The translations under genes and the position numbers were made by a program. Below are positions 37,573 through 45,924 of a stretch of 64,000 bases of DNA, piece by piece; the stretch's first letter is position 1; each line of letters begins with the position of its first letter. Below the pieces are notes generated by a model. That model saw only the letters and a list, made by a program, of their open reading frames with translations, made no database searches and was not told where the DNA came from. Source of the DNA: JASLEW01 sp035544895 (lineage in GTDB: Bacteria; Acidobacteriota; Thermoanaerobaculia; Multivoradales; UBA5704); NCBI GenBank assembly GCA_035544895.1, contig DASZZM010000039.1, forward strand, positions 124,001 to 188,000, read 5' to 3'.

Positions 37573-38766
37573 ATGAGAGTCAAGCTGACCAAGGGGGTCG
37601 TGGAAAGCGCGCGAGCGAACCAGAGCGGAGACAGGCTTCTCTGGGACATCGTTCTGCCAGGTTTCGGGCTCAGGGTTACGCGAGCGGGCGTGAAGTCCTA
37701 CATCGTCCAGTATCGCGCCGCTGACGGGCGGGACAGGCGACTCACCCTCGGCAAGGAAGGGGCCATGACGCTGGAGCAGGCGCGGCGGCTTGCCGCCGAA
37801 AAGCACCTGCAAGTCAGGGCCGGCCGCGATCCGGCCCTCGAGCGCGAGGCTGCGCTGGCGGCTCCAACCGTGGCCGAGCTCGTCGCACGGTTCATGACGG
37901 AGCATGCCCCGAGACGGTCGAAGAGCACGCAGGAGCACTACAAGATCTTCTTCCGGTGCTACCTGCTCCCGGCGCTCGGCGGGCGGAAGGTGCGCGATGT
38001 TCGTTGGGAGGATCTCGATGCGATCCACCGGAGCCTGTCGTCCACACCCTATGCCGCCAACCGGTTCTTGTCGGCGTGCTCCAAGGCGTGGGCTCTGGCG
38101 GCGCGGTGGGGCTGGTGGCCGCGTGAGATGCCAAACCCGGCGCGGGAGCATGACCGCTATCCAGAGATGCAAAGAGGACAAGCGCTCGACCCCGGCGCCC
38201 TCGGCCGTCTCGGGAAAGGGCTGCTGGCCGAATTGCCGGGATCTCTCCAGGTCGCCGCGTTCACCTTCACTCTGTTCACGGGCTGCCGGCCGGGTGAGGC
38301 ATTGGCTGCTCGGTGGGCCGATCTCGAAGGCCGTTGCCTGCATCTGCCAGACTCGAAGACAGGTCCCAGGACGGTCTATGTGGGAGCAGCAGCAGCAGAT
38401 CTGCTGGACGGCTTGGAGAGAATTTCAGACTTCGTGTTCCCGGGTCGATTCGGCAGCCTCTACGATCTGCGGCCCCTGTGGCTGCGCCTCAGAGTGCGTG
38501 CTCAGCTCTCGCCTCGGCTGCGCCTGTACGACGCGACCCGCCACACGTTCAATTCGACTGCCGCCAGGCTCGGTGTGCCGCGAGAGATCCGCATGCGGCT
38601 GATGGGGCATGCTCCAAGCCGGGAAGTGCATGACGTGTACACGCATTATGCCCCCGAGTACCTCTTGCGCGCCGCCGACCTCGTCGCCAAAGAGCTGGCA
38701 GCGCTCACGAGGGGAGAGCAGGAAGGCCTGCGGCAATGGAACGTGGGACCGGACTATCGCCGCTGA
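37573..38766 (+). CDS. tyrosine recombinase (site-specific integrase)
   Basis: A 397-residue integrase. The N-terminal DUF4102-like arm-binding part includes LWDIVLPGFGLRVTRAGVKS and RRLTLGKEGAMTLEQAR. The core-binding SAM-like domain lies at about 110-200. The catalytic region shows FTGCRPGEALAARW (Arg I), DSKTGPR (Lys), DATRHTFNS (Arg II; the usual box His is replaced), LMGHAPSREV (His) and VYTHYAP (Tyr nucleophile). GGGAGGAG precedes ATG 37573; the longer frame from 37453 would run through attL-proximal DNA. It lies at the end of the element away from the rebuilt tRNA. Confidence 0.92.
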   Translation: MRVKLTKGVVESARANQSGDRLLWDIVLPGFGLRVTRAGVKSYIVQYRAADGRDRRLTLGKEGAMTLEQARRLAAEKHLQVRAGRDPALEREAALAAPTVAELVARFMTEHAPRRSKSTQEHYKIFFRCYLLPALGGRKVRDVRWEDLDAIHRSLSSTPYAANRFLSACSKAWALAARWGWWPREMPNPAREHDRYPEMQRGQALDPGALGRLGKGLLAELPGSLQVAAFTFTLFTGCRPGEALAARWADLEGRCLHLPDSKTGPRTVYVGAAAADLLDGLERISDFVFPGRFGSLYDLRPLWLRLRVRAQLSPRLRLYDATRHTFNSTAARLGVPREIRMRLMGHAPSREVHDVYTHYAPEYLLRAADLVAKELAALTRGEQEGLRQWNVGPDYRR

Positions 38767-39101
38767 GCCCGAGGCGATGGAGTGCGTCGGGAGAGATCCT
38801 GCTCGACGCCGTCGAGACCCTTCTCGATGAGCAAGGCTGCCAGCTGCATGGGCTCGATGCCAAGACGATCCGCGTCGGCGTTGAGGCGCTCCAGGGTGCC
38901 ACGTCGGAGCGGTACGATGCGCCGCTCGGTCCACGTCGGATCCGTCGGACGACCGCCGTTTGCTGGGATGCGGAGACGGTGTGCAAGCTCCGCCGCGAGC
39001 TGCGCGGCTCCGAAGTATCCGGGGCTGGCCTTAACCTGGCCTCGCCGTTCGGCACCGATGCCGCGGGCAAGCTTGTCGAAGTCCAGTTTTGGTTTGGCCA
39101 T
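38754..39101 (-). CDS. small element protein with possible DNA-binding C-terminus
   Basis: A 115-residue protein. GGGAGGAG lies 5 bases before ATG 39101, a strong ribosome binding site. The C-terminal half, RRIVPLRRGTLERLNADADR followed by PMQLAALLIEKGLDGVEQDL, looks like a strand followed by two helices, similar to ribbon-helix-helix proteins. I do not recognise a named family. It ends convergently with the integrase (12-base overlap) and is the last gene of the minus-strand mobilization operon; a transfer or excision regulator is possible. Confidence 0.65.
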   Translation of the reverse strand: MAKPKLDFDKLARGIGAERRGQVKASPGYFGAAQLAAELAHRLRIPANGGRPTDPTWTERRIVPLRRGTLERLNADADRLGIEPMQLAALLIEKGLDGVEQDLSRRTPSPRAQRR

Positions 39102-39115
39102 CGAAACTCCTCCCT

Positions 39116-39499
39116 TCAGAACCTGGTAAAGGCGAAGTACTCGTTGTCGATGATGAGACCAACTTCGCCTTGGTTCGTCTCGCGGCCGAGGCGCCGGCAA
39201 AAGTCTCCGAGGGCCTCTTGCACCTCGGCGGCCGCGAGTTGCTTGGGATCAACGTAGCAGTGGAGCATGACTGGCTCGTCGTAGATCAGCGCGTCGTTGC
39301 GCTCGGAGTCCCGCCAGATGCCCTTGGCCTTGGGAAAGGCTGTGGCACCGCCGAAGACCGATCCAAAGAAGTCGAGAGCCTTCTGCACCCAGGCGTCTTG
39401 TTCGACCGGCGTGTGCCCGTCGCGCTCGACGCTCGGGATGTAGAGAACGATCAGCGTGACCTTGCGGCGGTCGGGCTTGAGCATGGGCCGGCGCTGCAT
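39116..39499 (-). CDS. conserved-looking small protein of the mobilization operon
   Basis: A 127-residue protein with alternating strand and helix pattern: KVTLIVLYIPSVERDGHTPV, VQKALDFFGSVFGGATAFP, LHCYVDPKQLAAAEVQEALG and EVGLIIDNEYFAFTRF. No membrane segment or known motif is seen. The regular pattern, codon use and position between the coupling protein gene (43 bases upstream) and the next small gene (14 bases downstream) support it as real. ATG at 39484 is an alternative start. Function unknown. Confidence 0.6.
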   Translation of the reverse strand: MQRRPMLKPDRRKVTLIVLYIPSVERDGHTPVEQDAWVQKALDFFGSVFGGATAFPKAKGIWRDSERNDALIYDEPVMLHCYVDPKQLAAAEVQEALGDFCRRLGRETNQGEVGLIIDNEYFAFTRF

Positions 39500-39541
39500 C
39501 CGCGATCAGTATAGATCGGAGGACAACGCTCGAGCAACCCC

Positions 39542-41131
39542 TCAGAGAACCTGGTGCATCGGATTGGGAGCGAAGAGGCCGCGGAACTCGCGGTCGCGCA
39601 GGTAGTCGACGCGGTCGACGAGGAGGGGATCGGTGCCACTCAAGAAGATGAGCTCCTGGGCGGGATCGAGGCGCATGACCTCGTCGGGGGTCAGAAGGGG
39701 GCGGCCGGTCTGGTTGGTGGAATGGGCCTGGCCGCGCTGCTGGGTGGGCAGCAGGGTGCGGCCGTAGCTGTGGCCGGTCGAGCGATTCTCGCCGCCTGAG
39801 GTGACGGTGGTCTGGCCGGTCTTGCGGCTCAGGTACTCGGCGGTGGTCAAGTCGCTGGTGCCGAAGGACTGGAGGACGGCGACGTTGGCGAGGATGGAGT
39901 CGGCGCGCTGGCGGTAGGTGGCGCGGATCTGGGCGAAGTCCTGGACGAGCAGCCAGAGGCGCACGCCGTAGCCGCGCAGGAGGGTCAAGGCCTGTTCGAC
40001 CGGCTGCAGGCGGCCGAGCTCGGCGAACTCGTCGAGGAGCAAGAGCACGCGGTGCGGGGGCAGGCCGGGGGTGCGCAGCATCGCGTGGATGGTCGAGCCG
40101 GCGAGCAGGCGCAGCCAGCGGCCGTGCGAGCCGAGCCGCTCAGGCGGCATGGTGCAGTAAACCGAGAGGGTCTCGGTCTTGAGCTGGGCGGGATTGAAGC
40201 TGCTCGCGGTCAGGGTGCGCAGGATGGCCGGGGAGTCGAGGAAGTGGCTGTGGCGCTGGGCGGTCGAGACCACGCCGGAGCGCTCGCGGTCGGCCTTCTG
40301 CGCCAGGCGGTTGGCGGCGCGCGCGATCAGACCGTGGGCGCGGCCACAGGCGGCCATGTCGCGGAGCAGGCTCTGCCAGTCCTCGGGGCCGCGGGTGAGG
40401 TGGTCGCGCACGGTGCCGAGGTGGCGGTGCGCCGCGGGCTGAGTGGCGGCGACAAAGAGAATGAGGCCGGAGAGCAGAGCTGCGGCCTCATCGTCCCAGA
40501 AGGCGGAGTCGCCCTCGGTGCTGGGGAGGACCAGGAGGTGGGCGAGCGCCGCGGCGTCGGCGTCGCATAGCTCGGAGTCCGGGTCGATGAGGTCGAGCGG
40601 GTTGAAGGCGTCGGTGTCGTCGCCGGCCAGGCGGAAGGGATCGAGGGTGACGACGCGGCCGAAGCGGGCGCGGCGGGGGGCGGTGACGGCGTGGTTTTCG
40701 CCTTTGGGATCGACGACGAAGACCGACCCCGGGTAGTCGAGCAGGTTGGGAATGACCGCGCTGACGCCCTTGCCGCTGCCGGTGGGCGCCACGGTGAGGA
40801 TGTGTCCCTCGGCGGCGTAGCGCAGGAGATCGCGGCCGTGGCGGCCGAGGATCAGGCCGTCGGGGCGCACGAGGGCGCGGGGATGGCCCCAGCGGGCGGT
40901 GCCGTGGCTGCCCGCGGTGGTCTCGAGGCGGGCCCAGCGGTGCTGCTTGGCGAAGTGGATGAAGGCAAAGAGCAGGGCGAGGGCGCCGCCGGAGACCACC
41001 ATGGTGGCGCGGTGCGGCTGCTGGACGGCGAGCACGAGGACGACGGACAGTGCGACGACGAGGCCCCAGAGGAGACAGCCCAGGGCCCATGTCGGCGAGA
41101 GCAGCAAGAGTCGAAAGCCGGCGGCGCTCAC
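39542..41131 (-). CDS. VirD4/TraG-family type IV coupling protein
   Basis: A 529-residue ATPase. Two N-terminal membrane helices (ALGCLLWGLVVALSVVLVLAV and MVVSGGALALLFAFIHF) precede Walker A VAPTGSGKGVSAVIPNLL near residue 115, DPKGENHAV, Walker B RVLLLLDEFAELGRL near 375, and LLVQDFAQIRATY. It docks relaxase-bound DNA to a secretion channel. It lies in a minus-strand run with the relaxase and MobC genes. The channel itself is not encoded in the element. Confidence 0.93.
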   Translation of the reverse strand: MSAAGFRLLLLSPTWALGCLLWGLVVALSVVLVLAVQQPHRATMVVSGGALALLFAFIHFAKQHRWARLETTAGSHGTARWGHPRALVRPDGLILGRHGRDLLRYAAEGHILTVAPTGSGKGVSAVIPNLLDYPGSVFVVDPKGENHAVTAPRRARFGRVVTLDPFRLAGDDTDAFNPLDLIDPDSELCDADAAALAHLLVLPSTEGDSAFWDDEAAALLSGLILFVAATQPAAHRHLGTVRDHLTRGPEDWQSLLRDMAACGRAHGLIARAANRLAQKADRERSGVVSTAQRHSHFLDSPAILRTLTASSFNPAQLKTETLSVYCTMPPERLGSHGRWLRLLAGSTIHAMLRTPGLPPHRVLLLLDEFAELGRLQPVEQALTLLRGYGVRLWLLVQDFAQIRATYRQRADSILANVAVLQSFGTSDLTTAEYLSRKTGQTTVTSGGENRSTGHSYGRTLLPTQQRGQAHSTNQTGRPLLTPDEVMRLDPAQELIFLSGTDPLLVDRVDYLRDREFRGLFAPNPMHQVL

Positions 41132-41134
41132 GGC

Positions 41135-41341
41135 TCACCTGCCGACGGCGTGGGAGAAGAGCATGCGGAACAAGTGCCAGAGGGTCGGCCCGGGCGGCGG
41201 CAGGAGCAGGCGGAAGGTGACGAGGGCGCCCAGGACGCCGGAGCCCATGCAGGCCAGGACCAGCACGAGGCTTCCGGGGAGGATCGTCACCAAGTCGTGC
41301 CAGGCGCTCTGGCGGTCGGAGGTGGCGGGGTAGGGGGCCAT
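41135..41341 (-). CDS. small two-helix membrane protein upstream of the coupling protein
   Basis: A 68-residue protein. One helix is LVTILPGSLVLVLACMGSGVLGALVTFRLLL; a second weaker one is near the C-terminus (LWHLFRMLFSHAV). AAAGGAG lies 5 bases before ATG 41341, and the stop is 3 bases before the coupling protein gene, so the two are co-translated. A TraG-associated membrane partner is likely; no family name is recognised. Confidence 0.7.
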   Translation of the reverse strand: MAPYPATSDRQSAWHDLVTILPGSLVLVLACMGSGVLGALVTFRLLLPPPGPTLWHLFRMLFSHAVGR

Positions 41342-41445
41342 GGAATCTCCTTTCAATGGCGGAGGCCTCGGTTGAGCGTCCTCCGCGCCGTGGCCGGCTC
41401 GTGGCGGGGCTCCCGGGCGGAGTCCGGCGCGGGCGCGGCCTGTTC

Positions 41446-42987
41446 TCAGCGCTCCAGGCGATCGCGGTCGCGGGCCAGGTCGCGGGCGATTCGCAGGGCC
41501 ACGCGGGTGACCACGTTGGCCGCCCTGCCGGACATCCCCTTGACCGCCGCGGCGCCCAAGGCCTGCGCCGCGCGGTGGAGGTCTCGGTGCACCTGGCCAA
41601 GGTCGGGGAGGCGGCGGCGCAGGCGCGCCAGGTGCGCGGCGCGCCGGTTGGCGGTCGCGACGTCGGCGGCGGCCTTGGCGGCCTCGGGCTCGCCGGCGGC
41701 GAGCCGCGCTCGCTCGCGTCCGATGTCGCGCAGCTCGTGGGCGACCCAGGCGGCGGTGTCGAGGGCCTCCCGCCGCGCCGGGCTGCGCAGGGTTCCCACG
41801 GCGACCCCGCGCAGGCGGCCGAGCTCGCCGGGCGTCTGCTCGAGGACCTGGGCGGCACGGTCGTAGCCGTCGCGGCTAATGCGCTCGCGCAGGCCGGTGC
41901 GGGCGGCCTGCGGGTCTTCGTAGACGCGGGCGAGCTGGCGGAAGGCGAGCTCCTCGCGGGCGTCGAGGCGCCGCTCGGCGCGGCGCCTCTCGTCGAGGAC
42001 CTGGCCGGCCGCCGAGGAAGCGCCTCCGGCCTGCCGCTCTTCGTCGTGGAGGCGCCGCTCGCGCTCGTGGACGTCGACGCGGGAGGCGAGGACGGCGGCA
42101 TCGCGGTAGGCCTGGGCGGGCTTGTCGAGAGGCGGCATGGGCGGCCCGTCGGGGTCGGCGCCGCGATCCTCAGGAGCTCGCCGGCGGGTGGGGGCCTGGG
42201 AGAGAGTGCGCAGGATGGGCAGGTCGCGGTCCGCGTCGTAGCGCACCCCCTGGCGCTCCTGCAAGCCGCCCCAGGAGTAGGCGCGGCCGAGGGCGGAGCC
42301 TTTCATCGCCACGCCGTCGAGCTCGTAGCTGATACCGGAGACGCGGCCGGTTCTGGCGAGGTTGAGGCGGACGCCGACGCCCAAGGCCTCGAGGCGCTGG
42401 CCGAACTCTCCCATGGTGGGCCGATCGCGGGCGGCGAGCTCGACGAGCTCCTGGAGGCGCGCTTTGACGCCGACCTGGCCGGTGCGCGCGAAGCCCGCGA
42501 GCTCGCCGCGGCCAGGGGCGGCGCGCCCGGCCTCGTGGCTGGGCGCGACCTGTCGAATGTCGTGCTCGCGCTCGAGGTCGCGGACGATGGCTTCGCCGCG
42601 CTTGCGCTCCTGCCAGTCGGCGACCCGCCGGCCATCGTGGGTGATGCGGCTGGCGATGATGTGCAGGTGATCGTGGTCGGTGTCGCGGTGGCGGACGGCG
42701 ACCCACAAGCAATCGCCGTAGCCCATGCGCTCGACGTAGGTCTCGGCGATCTGGCGCCACTGCTCGGCGGTGAGGCGGTCCTGCGGGTCGGCCGAGAGGC
42801 TGGCGTGGAAGACCGGTTTGCGGACCTCTTCGTTGGCCGCGCGCGCATCGCGGAACTCGCGGGCGAGGTTGCGGGCGTCCTCTCCCGCCATGGTGCCGGC
42901 GACCCGCTCGGGGAGCTTCTTGGCGTCGAGGCAGTAGTTGAGGACGCCGCGGAAGCCCTTGCCGGGGTTGCTGATCTTCTGGATCAC
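41446..42987 (-). CDS. MobA/VirD2-type relaxase
   Basis: A 513-residue relaxase. The N-terminal Tyr motif region is MIQKISNPGKGFRGVLNYCL (Tyr at about 18). The metal-binding motif III reads VRHRDTDHDHLHIIASRI near residues 100-117, matching HxDxDHxHxxxxR. The C-terminal half is Ala/Arg-rich and mostly helical. It nicks oriT and stays bound to the 5' end. It overlaps the MobC-like gene upstream by 4 bases. Confidence 0.93.
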   Translation of the reverse strand: MIQKISNPGKGFRGVLNYCLDAKKLPERVAGTMAGEDARNLAREFRDARAANEEVRKPVFHASLSADPQDRLTAEQWRQIAETYVERMGYGDCLWVAVRHRDTDHDHLHIIASRITHDGRRVADWQERKRGEAIVRDLEREHDIRQVAPSHEAGRAAPGRGELAGFARTGQVGVKARLQELVELAARDRPTMGEFGQRLEALGVGVRLNLARTGRVSGISYELDGVAMKGSALGRAYSWGGLQERQGVRYDADRDLPILRTLSQAPTRRRAPEDRGADPDGPPMPPLDKPAQAYRDAAVLASRVDVHERERRLHDEERQAGGASSAAGQVLDERRRAERRLDAREELAFRQLARVYEDPQAARTGLRERISRDGYDRAAQVLEQTPGELGRLRGVAVGTLRSPARREALDTAAWVAHELRDIGRERARLAAGEPEAAKAAADVATANRRAAHLARLRRRLPDLGQVHRDLHRAAQALGAAAVKGMSGRAANVVTRVALRIARDLARDRDRLER

Positions 42988-43394
42988 GGGTTTCTCCCCA
43001 GGAGCAGCTCGCGCAGGGCGGCGACTTCGGTGCGGAGCCGCTCGAGCAGGTCGACGGGCGCGCCGGCGGCCTGTCCCTGGTGGATGGCCTTGACGTACTG
43101 GTTGAGGTTCGCGGCGAGGGGTCCCAAGCGCCCCCAGGCTTCGCGGTTGATGGCGGGCACGCCCTGGAGCTTGCGGCCGAGAACGAGGGCGCGGATGAGC
43201 TTGGCGACCGGCAGGCCGAGCTGCTCGGCGTGGGCGCGGACGGCGGCGAGCTCGCCGGCGGTGACGCGGACTCTGGGCAGGGCGGCCTGGCGGCGCTCGC
43301 CGTCGGGAAGGTGCGGGCGGCCGCCCTGGCGCCGCCGGCGGGTGGGCGGGGGCGGCGGCGCGGCGTCGGCCGGCGGGTCATCGGGAGTGGTCAT
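42984..43394 (-). CDS. MobC-like relaxosome protein
   Basis: A 136-residue protein. After a Pro/Arg-rich N-terminus, RVRVTAGELAAVRAHAEQLG followed by AKLIRALVLGRKL forms an RHH-like unit, and GRLGPLAANLNQYVKAIHQG with ERLRTEVAALRELLLG is the MobC (PF05713) signature. It should bind oriT and assist the relaxase. AAGGAG precedes ATG 43394; its stop overlaps the relaxase start. Confidence 0.85.
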   Translation of the reverse strand: MTTPDDPPADAAPPPPPTRRRRQGGRPHLPDGERRQAALPRVRVTAGELAAVRAHAEQLGLPVAKLIRALVLGRKLQGVPAINREAWGRLGPLAANLNQYVKAIHQGQAAGAPVDLLERLRTEVAALRELLLGRNP

Positions 43395-43448
43395 CGCACT
43401 CCTTGCCACTGCGCGAGCGCAGCGAGCGCGTCACAGGCTGCGACCGGA

Positions 43449-43519
43449 GGCGGGGCGCCAGCCCCGCCGCAGGGAGCCGTTGTTGTGCGGAGCGCGCGCA
43501 GCGCGCGGAGCACAACAAC
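43449..43519. other. candidate oriT: two strong inverted repeats upstream of mobC
   Basis: GGCGGGGC and GCCCCGCC pair around GCCA at 43449-43468. GTTGTTGTGC and GCACAACAAC pair at 43479-43488 and 43510-43519, with a GC palindrome (GCGCGC) in the loop. No T-run follows on either strand, so a terminator is less likely. The position just upstream of mobC and the relaxase gene fits an origin of transfer. Confidence 0.5.
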
Positions 43520-43992
43520 CCGGCTTGCTCCTGACCCTGCCGTCGATCCCGCCGGAGCCGCGGGACTGGTTCGGTATCGCTGCCGCCTCGAGCTCGAACA
43601 GGCCGGCAAGGCAAGGTTCGGACGGCGAGGTGAGGTGGATGAGATGGCAAGGGAAAAAGCGATCTGTTGGCGTGGTGGCGCATGGTGGTAGCGGGAACTT
43701 CAAGAGAAGTGTTCCACTGCGCGTGTGATTTTACAATAGGCCAGTGTTAAGATTGGATGTGTCGGAGAGATGATGCTAGAAGGCGCGCGATATAAAAGCA
43801 AACGTCAGCGTGAGTGAGCGTAGATCATGTTACAACAGAGTGAGATGTCGTAGCGTTGATTGTTAAATCAGGTGTAGAAGCGCCGGATGTGAAGCTGAAG
43901 GCGGCGGCCGCGGCGAGTGGGCAGCGGTGAATGTGGCATAAGAAGAGCGAACTCGATGGGAGCGAGGCGCGCGCGGCCGGGGGCACGCGGAA
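43520..43992. other. noncoding stretch upstream of the membrane/zinc protein gene
   Basis: No supported gene. The part from about 43700 to 43870 is clearly more AT-rich than the surroundings (around GATTTTACAATAGG and TTACAACAGAG) and may hold promoters for the + strand gene or the mobilization operon. No repeat was found beyond the inverted repeats just left of it. Confidence 0.4.
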
Positions 43993-44736
43993 GTGTCGAG
44001 GGGCGGACCGCGGCCGAGGAGGGTTGATGATGAGCTGCGAGGTCTCGTGCTGAGAGCGCAGGCGGCGGGTCTGTGGATCGCGGTCGCGGCGATCCTGGTG
44101 CAGGCGCCGCGCCTGGTCCTGGTGCTGCTGGCGGCGGACCGCCAGGCCGTGAGCGTTGGCTGGGAGGACGCCTTGCTGGTCGTCGCCGGCGTCGGCACGG
44201 CACTGGTGCTGACCGGGGGCAACCTCTACCTGGCGCTTACGGTGGCGAGCACCGGGCGGTGGCGCGGTCGGCTGACGCTCGTGTGGCTGGCGATCCTCGT
44301 CGCCTCCGGCGGCCTGGTGGTGCCCAACATCGCCGCCGGGCTGAGCGCCCGGGCGCTGCCCCAGGTCCTGCACTCGCCCGAGCTGCAGTGGGGCTGGGCG
44401 CTGCTGGCAGCCCTGGCGCACGAGATCACGGCAGCAGGCTGCATGCTGGCGGCCGCGGCCAGGGGCGCAGATGTCGCCACGGCCGCGAACCGCCGCCAGG
44501 TCGTCGGCGAGCTCGCGGTGCAGCGGAGCGAGGAGCGGAGGGAGCGCAGAGACCTGCGGCAGGCAGCCGCAGAGGTCGCCGGGCCTGCGGCAGCCAGCCA
44601 GCGGCTGCGGCTGGCTGAGCCGGTGGCCTGCCGCGAGGGCTGCGGCAGGAGCTTCGACTCCGTGCTCGCAGAGATGGGTCACCTGCGGCATTGCCCAGTC
44701 CGGCTCGAGCGGCGACGCAAAGAGGGCCCGGGCTGA
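43993..44736 (+). CDS. four-helix membrane protein with C-terminal zinc-finger-like motif
   Basis: A 247-residue protein. Four hydrophobic segments lie at about 25-48, 57-80, 92-112 and 133-157 (for example AAILVQAPRLVLVLLA and LLAALAHEITAAGCMLAAAA). A charged coiled region (RSEERRERRDLRQ) follows. The tail CREGCGRSFDSVLAEMGHLR with a following HC pair has the spacing of a C2H2 finger (C-x3-C...H-x3-H). No family is recognised; a DUF2637-like element protein is a loose analogy. The GTG start at 43993 is uncertain. Confidence 0.6.
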   Translation: MSRGGPRPRRVDDELRGLVLRAQAAGLWIAVAAILVQAPRLVLVLLAADRQAVSVGWEDALLVVAGVGTALVLTGGNLYLALTVASTGRWRGRLTLVWLAILVASGGLVVPNIAAGLSARALPQVLHSPELQWGWALLAALAHEITAAGCMLAAAARGADVATAANRRQVVGELAVQRSEERRERRDLRQAAAEVAGPAAASQRLRLAEPVACREGCGRSFDSVLAEMGHLRHCPVRLERRRKEGPG

Positions 44737-45632
44737 CGTCTGGAGAGGGGGAGAAGAGAGTGCCGTTGCTCCGGCCCGGAGTTGAATGCATTCAAGTTTC
44801 TGTCGTAGTAGCGCCTTGTTAGCGCTCTATTACCGTCCATCTAAGACAAAAAGTGTCAGGACGTACTCCTCTGGATCCGCTCTTCGACGGCCTCAAAGAC
44901 CTGGAAAGGCTGCGGGATCTGGAGGTAAATCACAGAAAGAATTGAGCTTAGAAGCACAGCGCCCCAGGAGGTATTGAAGTCAGGCGGAAAATGGTCGATA
45001 TATCGAACGTTTAGGCCAGGAATTAAATCTTCGCCTTCAATGCATTCAAGCTGACGCGCTCCTGCAGGCAGCCGCCGGCGACCGGGGCCGCGGCGCCGCC
45101 GCTCCGGCGCCGCCGCGGCCCCGAGGGGGAGTGGCGGGAAGGGATCTCCAGGAGGGCTCCTTTCCAGAGCGGTCGTTGCTCCCCCCCGTCGCTGCTCTCG
45201 ACGCACCACACCCGAGGCCCGGGGGTCAAGGTCGGCGCAGCCGCCGAGCGCTAGCGAGGGGAACCTTGACGCCCGGGCCTCGGGTGTCGGTAGCCTGGCC
45301 GCGCGACGGGGGGCGGTCGGGCGCAGGGAGGGTGAACAGCACGCGTCCGGCCTCCTCGGTCCGCTACGGTTGGAGTGTGCGTTGGCGACCGATGGCGGGC
45401 GTGGTCGGGCCAGGGAGTAGTACAGCGCAGTTGGAAATTGGCGAATTGATGGTACGGGCGGAATCGGCCGCGTCTGCGATCGAAAAAAATGACACACGCC
45501 TGAGGGATAGTTTATATCAAGTGACCTTCTAACCCTGCATCCTCGCAGACATTCTTCGGCCAGCAGAAGATCGTACTAGCTTGGCGTGCACGGCAGTGCT
45601 TGGCAGCCGAAGATCGGCGAGGAGGCGATTCG
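44737..45632. other. structured noncoding region, candidate oriV or regulatory hub
   Basis: No convincing gene. A perfect palindrome TTGAATGCATTCAA is at 44782-44795, with a partial copy at 45036-45050. GGGCCGCGGCG/CGCCGCGGCCC pair at 45086-45096 and 45112-45122. A 25-bp inverted repeat with one mismatch (arms 45208-45232 and 45263-45287) can form an 80-base stem-loop. The flanks are AT-richer. The region is directly upstream of the AlpA-like and RepA-like genes, as replication or control regions often are. Confidence 0.55.
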
Positions 45633-45914
45633 ATGAGCGAGATAGCGACGACGGTACGAACGGATGCGATGTGGGAAATGTTGACGACCGAGCAGGCGGC
45701 GCTCTATCTCGGGTTGTCGCCGCGAACGCTGGAGAAGCGCCGCACTGTGGGCGGTGGCCCGCCCTTTCTCAAGCTGGGGCGCGCGGTGAGGTACCGGCTG
45801 TGCGACCTCGAGGAGTGGATCGCGCAAAGGCGCAGGCGGTCGACGTCGGACCCGGGAGCAGTTGCGGAGCCGGGGCCAGGCGCGCAACCGGGCGTATTTC
45901 CGGTGCGCCGGTAA
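45633..45914 (+). CDS. AlpA/excisionase-like helix-turn-helix protein
   Basis: A 93-residue protein. LTTEQAALYLGLSPRTLEKRRT...GPPFLKLGRAVRYRLCDLEEWI is the MerR-like HTH_17 fold of AlpA and excisionases. GGAGGCGATTCG precedes ATG 45633. On integrative elements such proteins activate integrase or direct excision. It overlaps the frame of the downstream RepA-like gene region slightly or abuts it (start 45925), so both are one operon. Confidence 0.85.
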   Translation: MSEIATTVRTDAMWEMLTTEQAALYLGLSPRTLEKRRTVGGGPPFLKLGRAVRYRLCDLEEWIAQRRRRSTSDPGAVAEPGPGAQPGVFPVRR

Positions 45915-45924
45915 GGGGCGGGCG

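Noticed and set aside
44856..45497. 213-codon minus-strand frame in the structured noncoding region
   Set aside because: Composition is irregular, it runs through strong palindromes, and it has no motif or good ribosome binding site.
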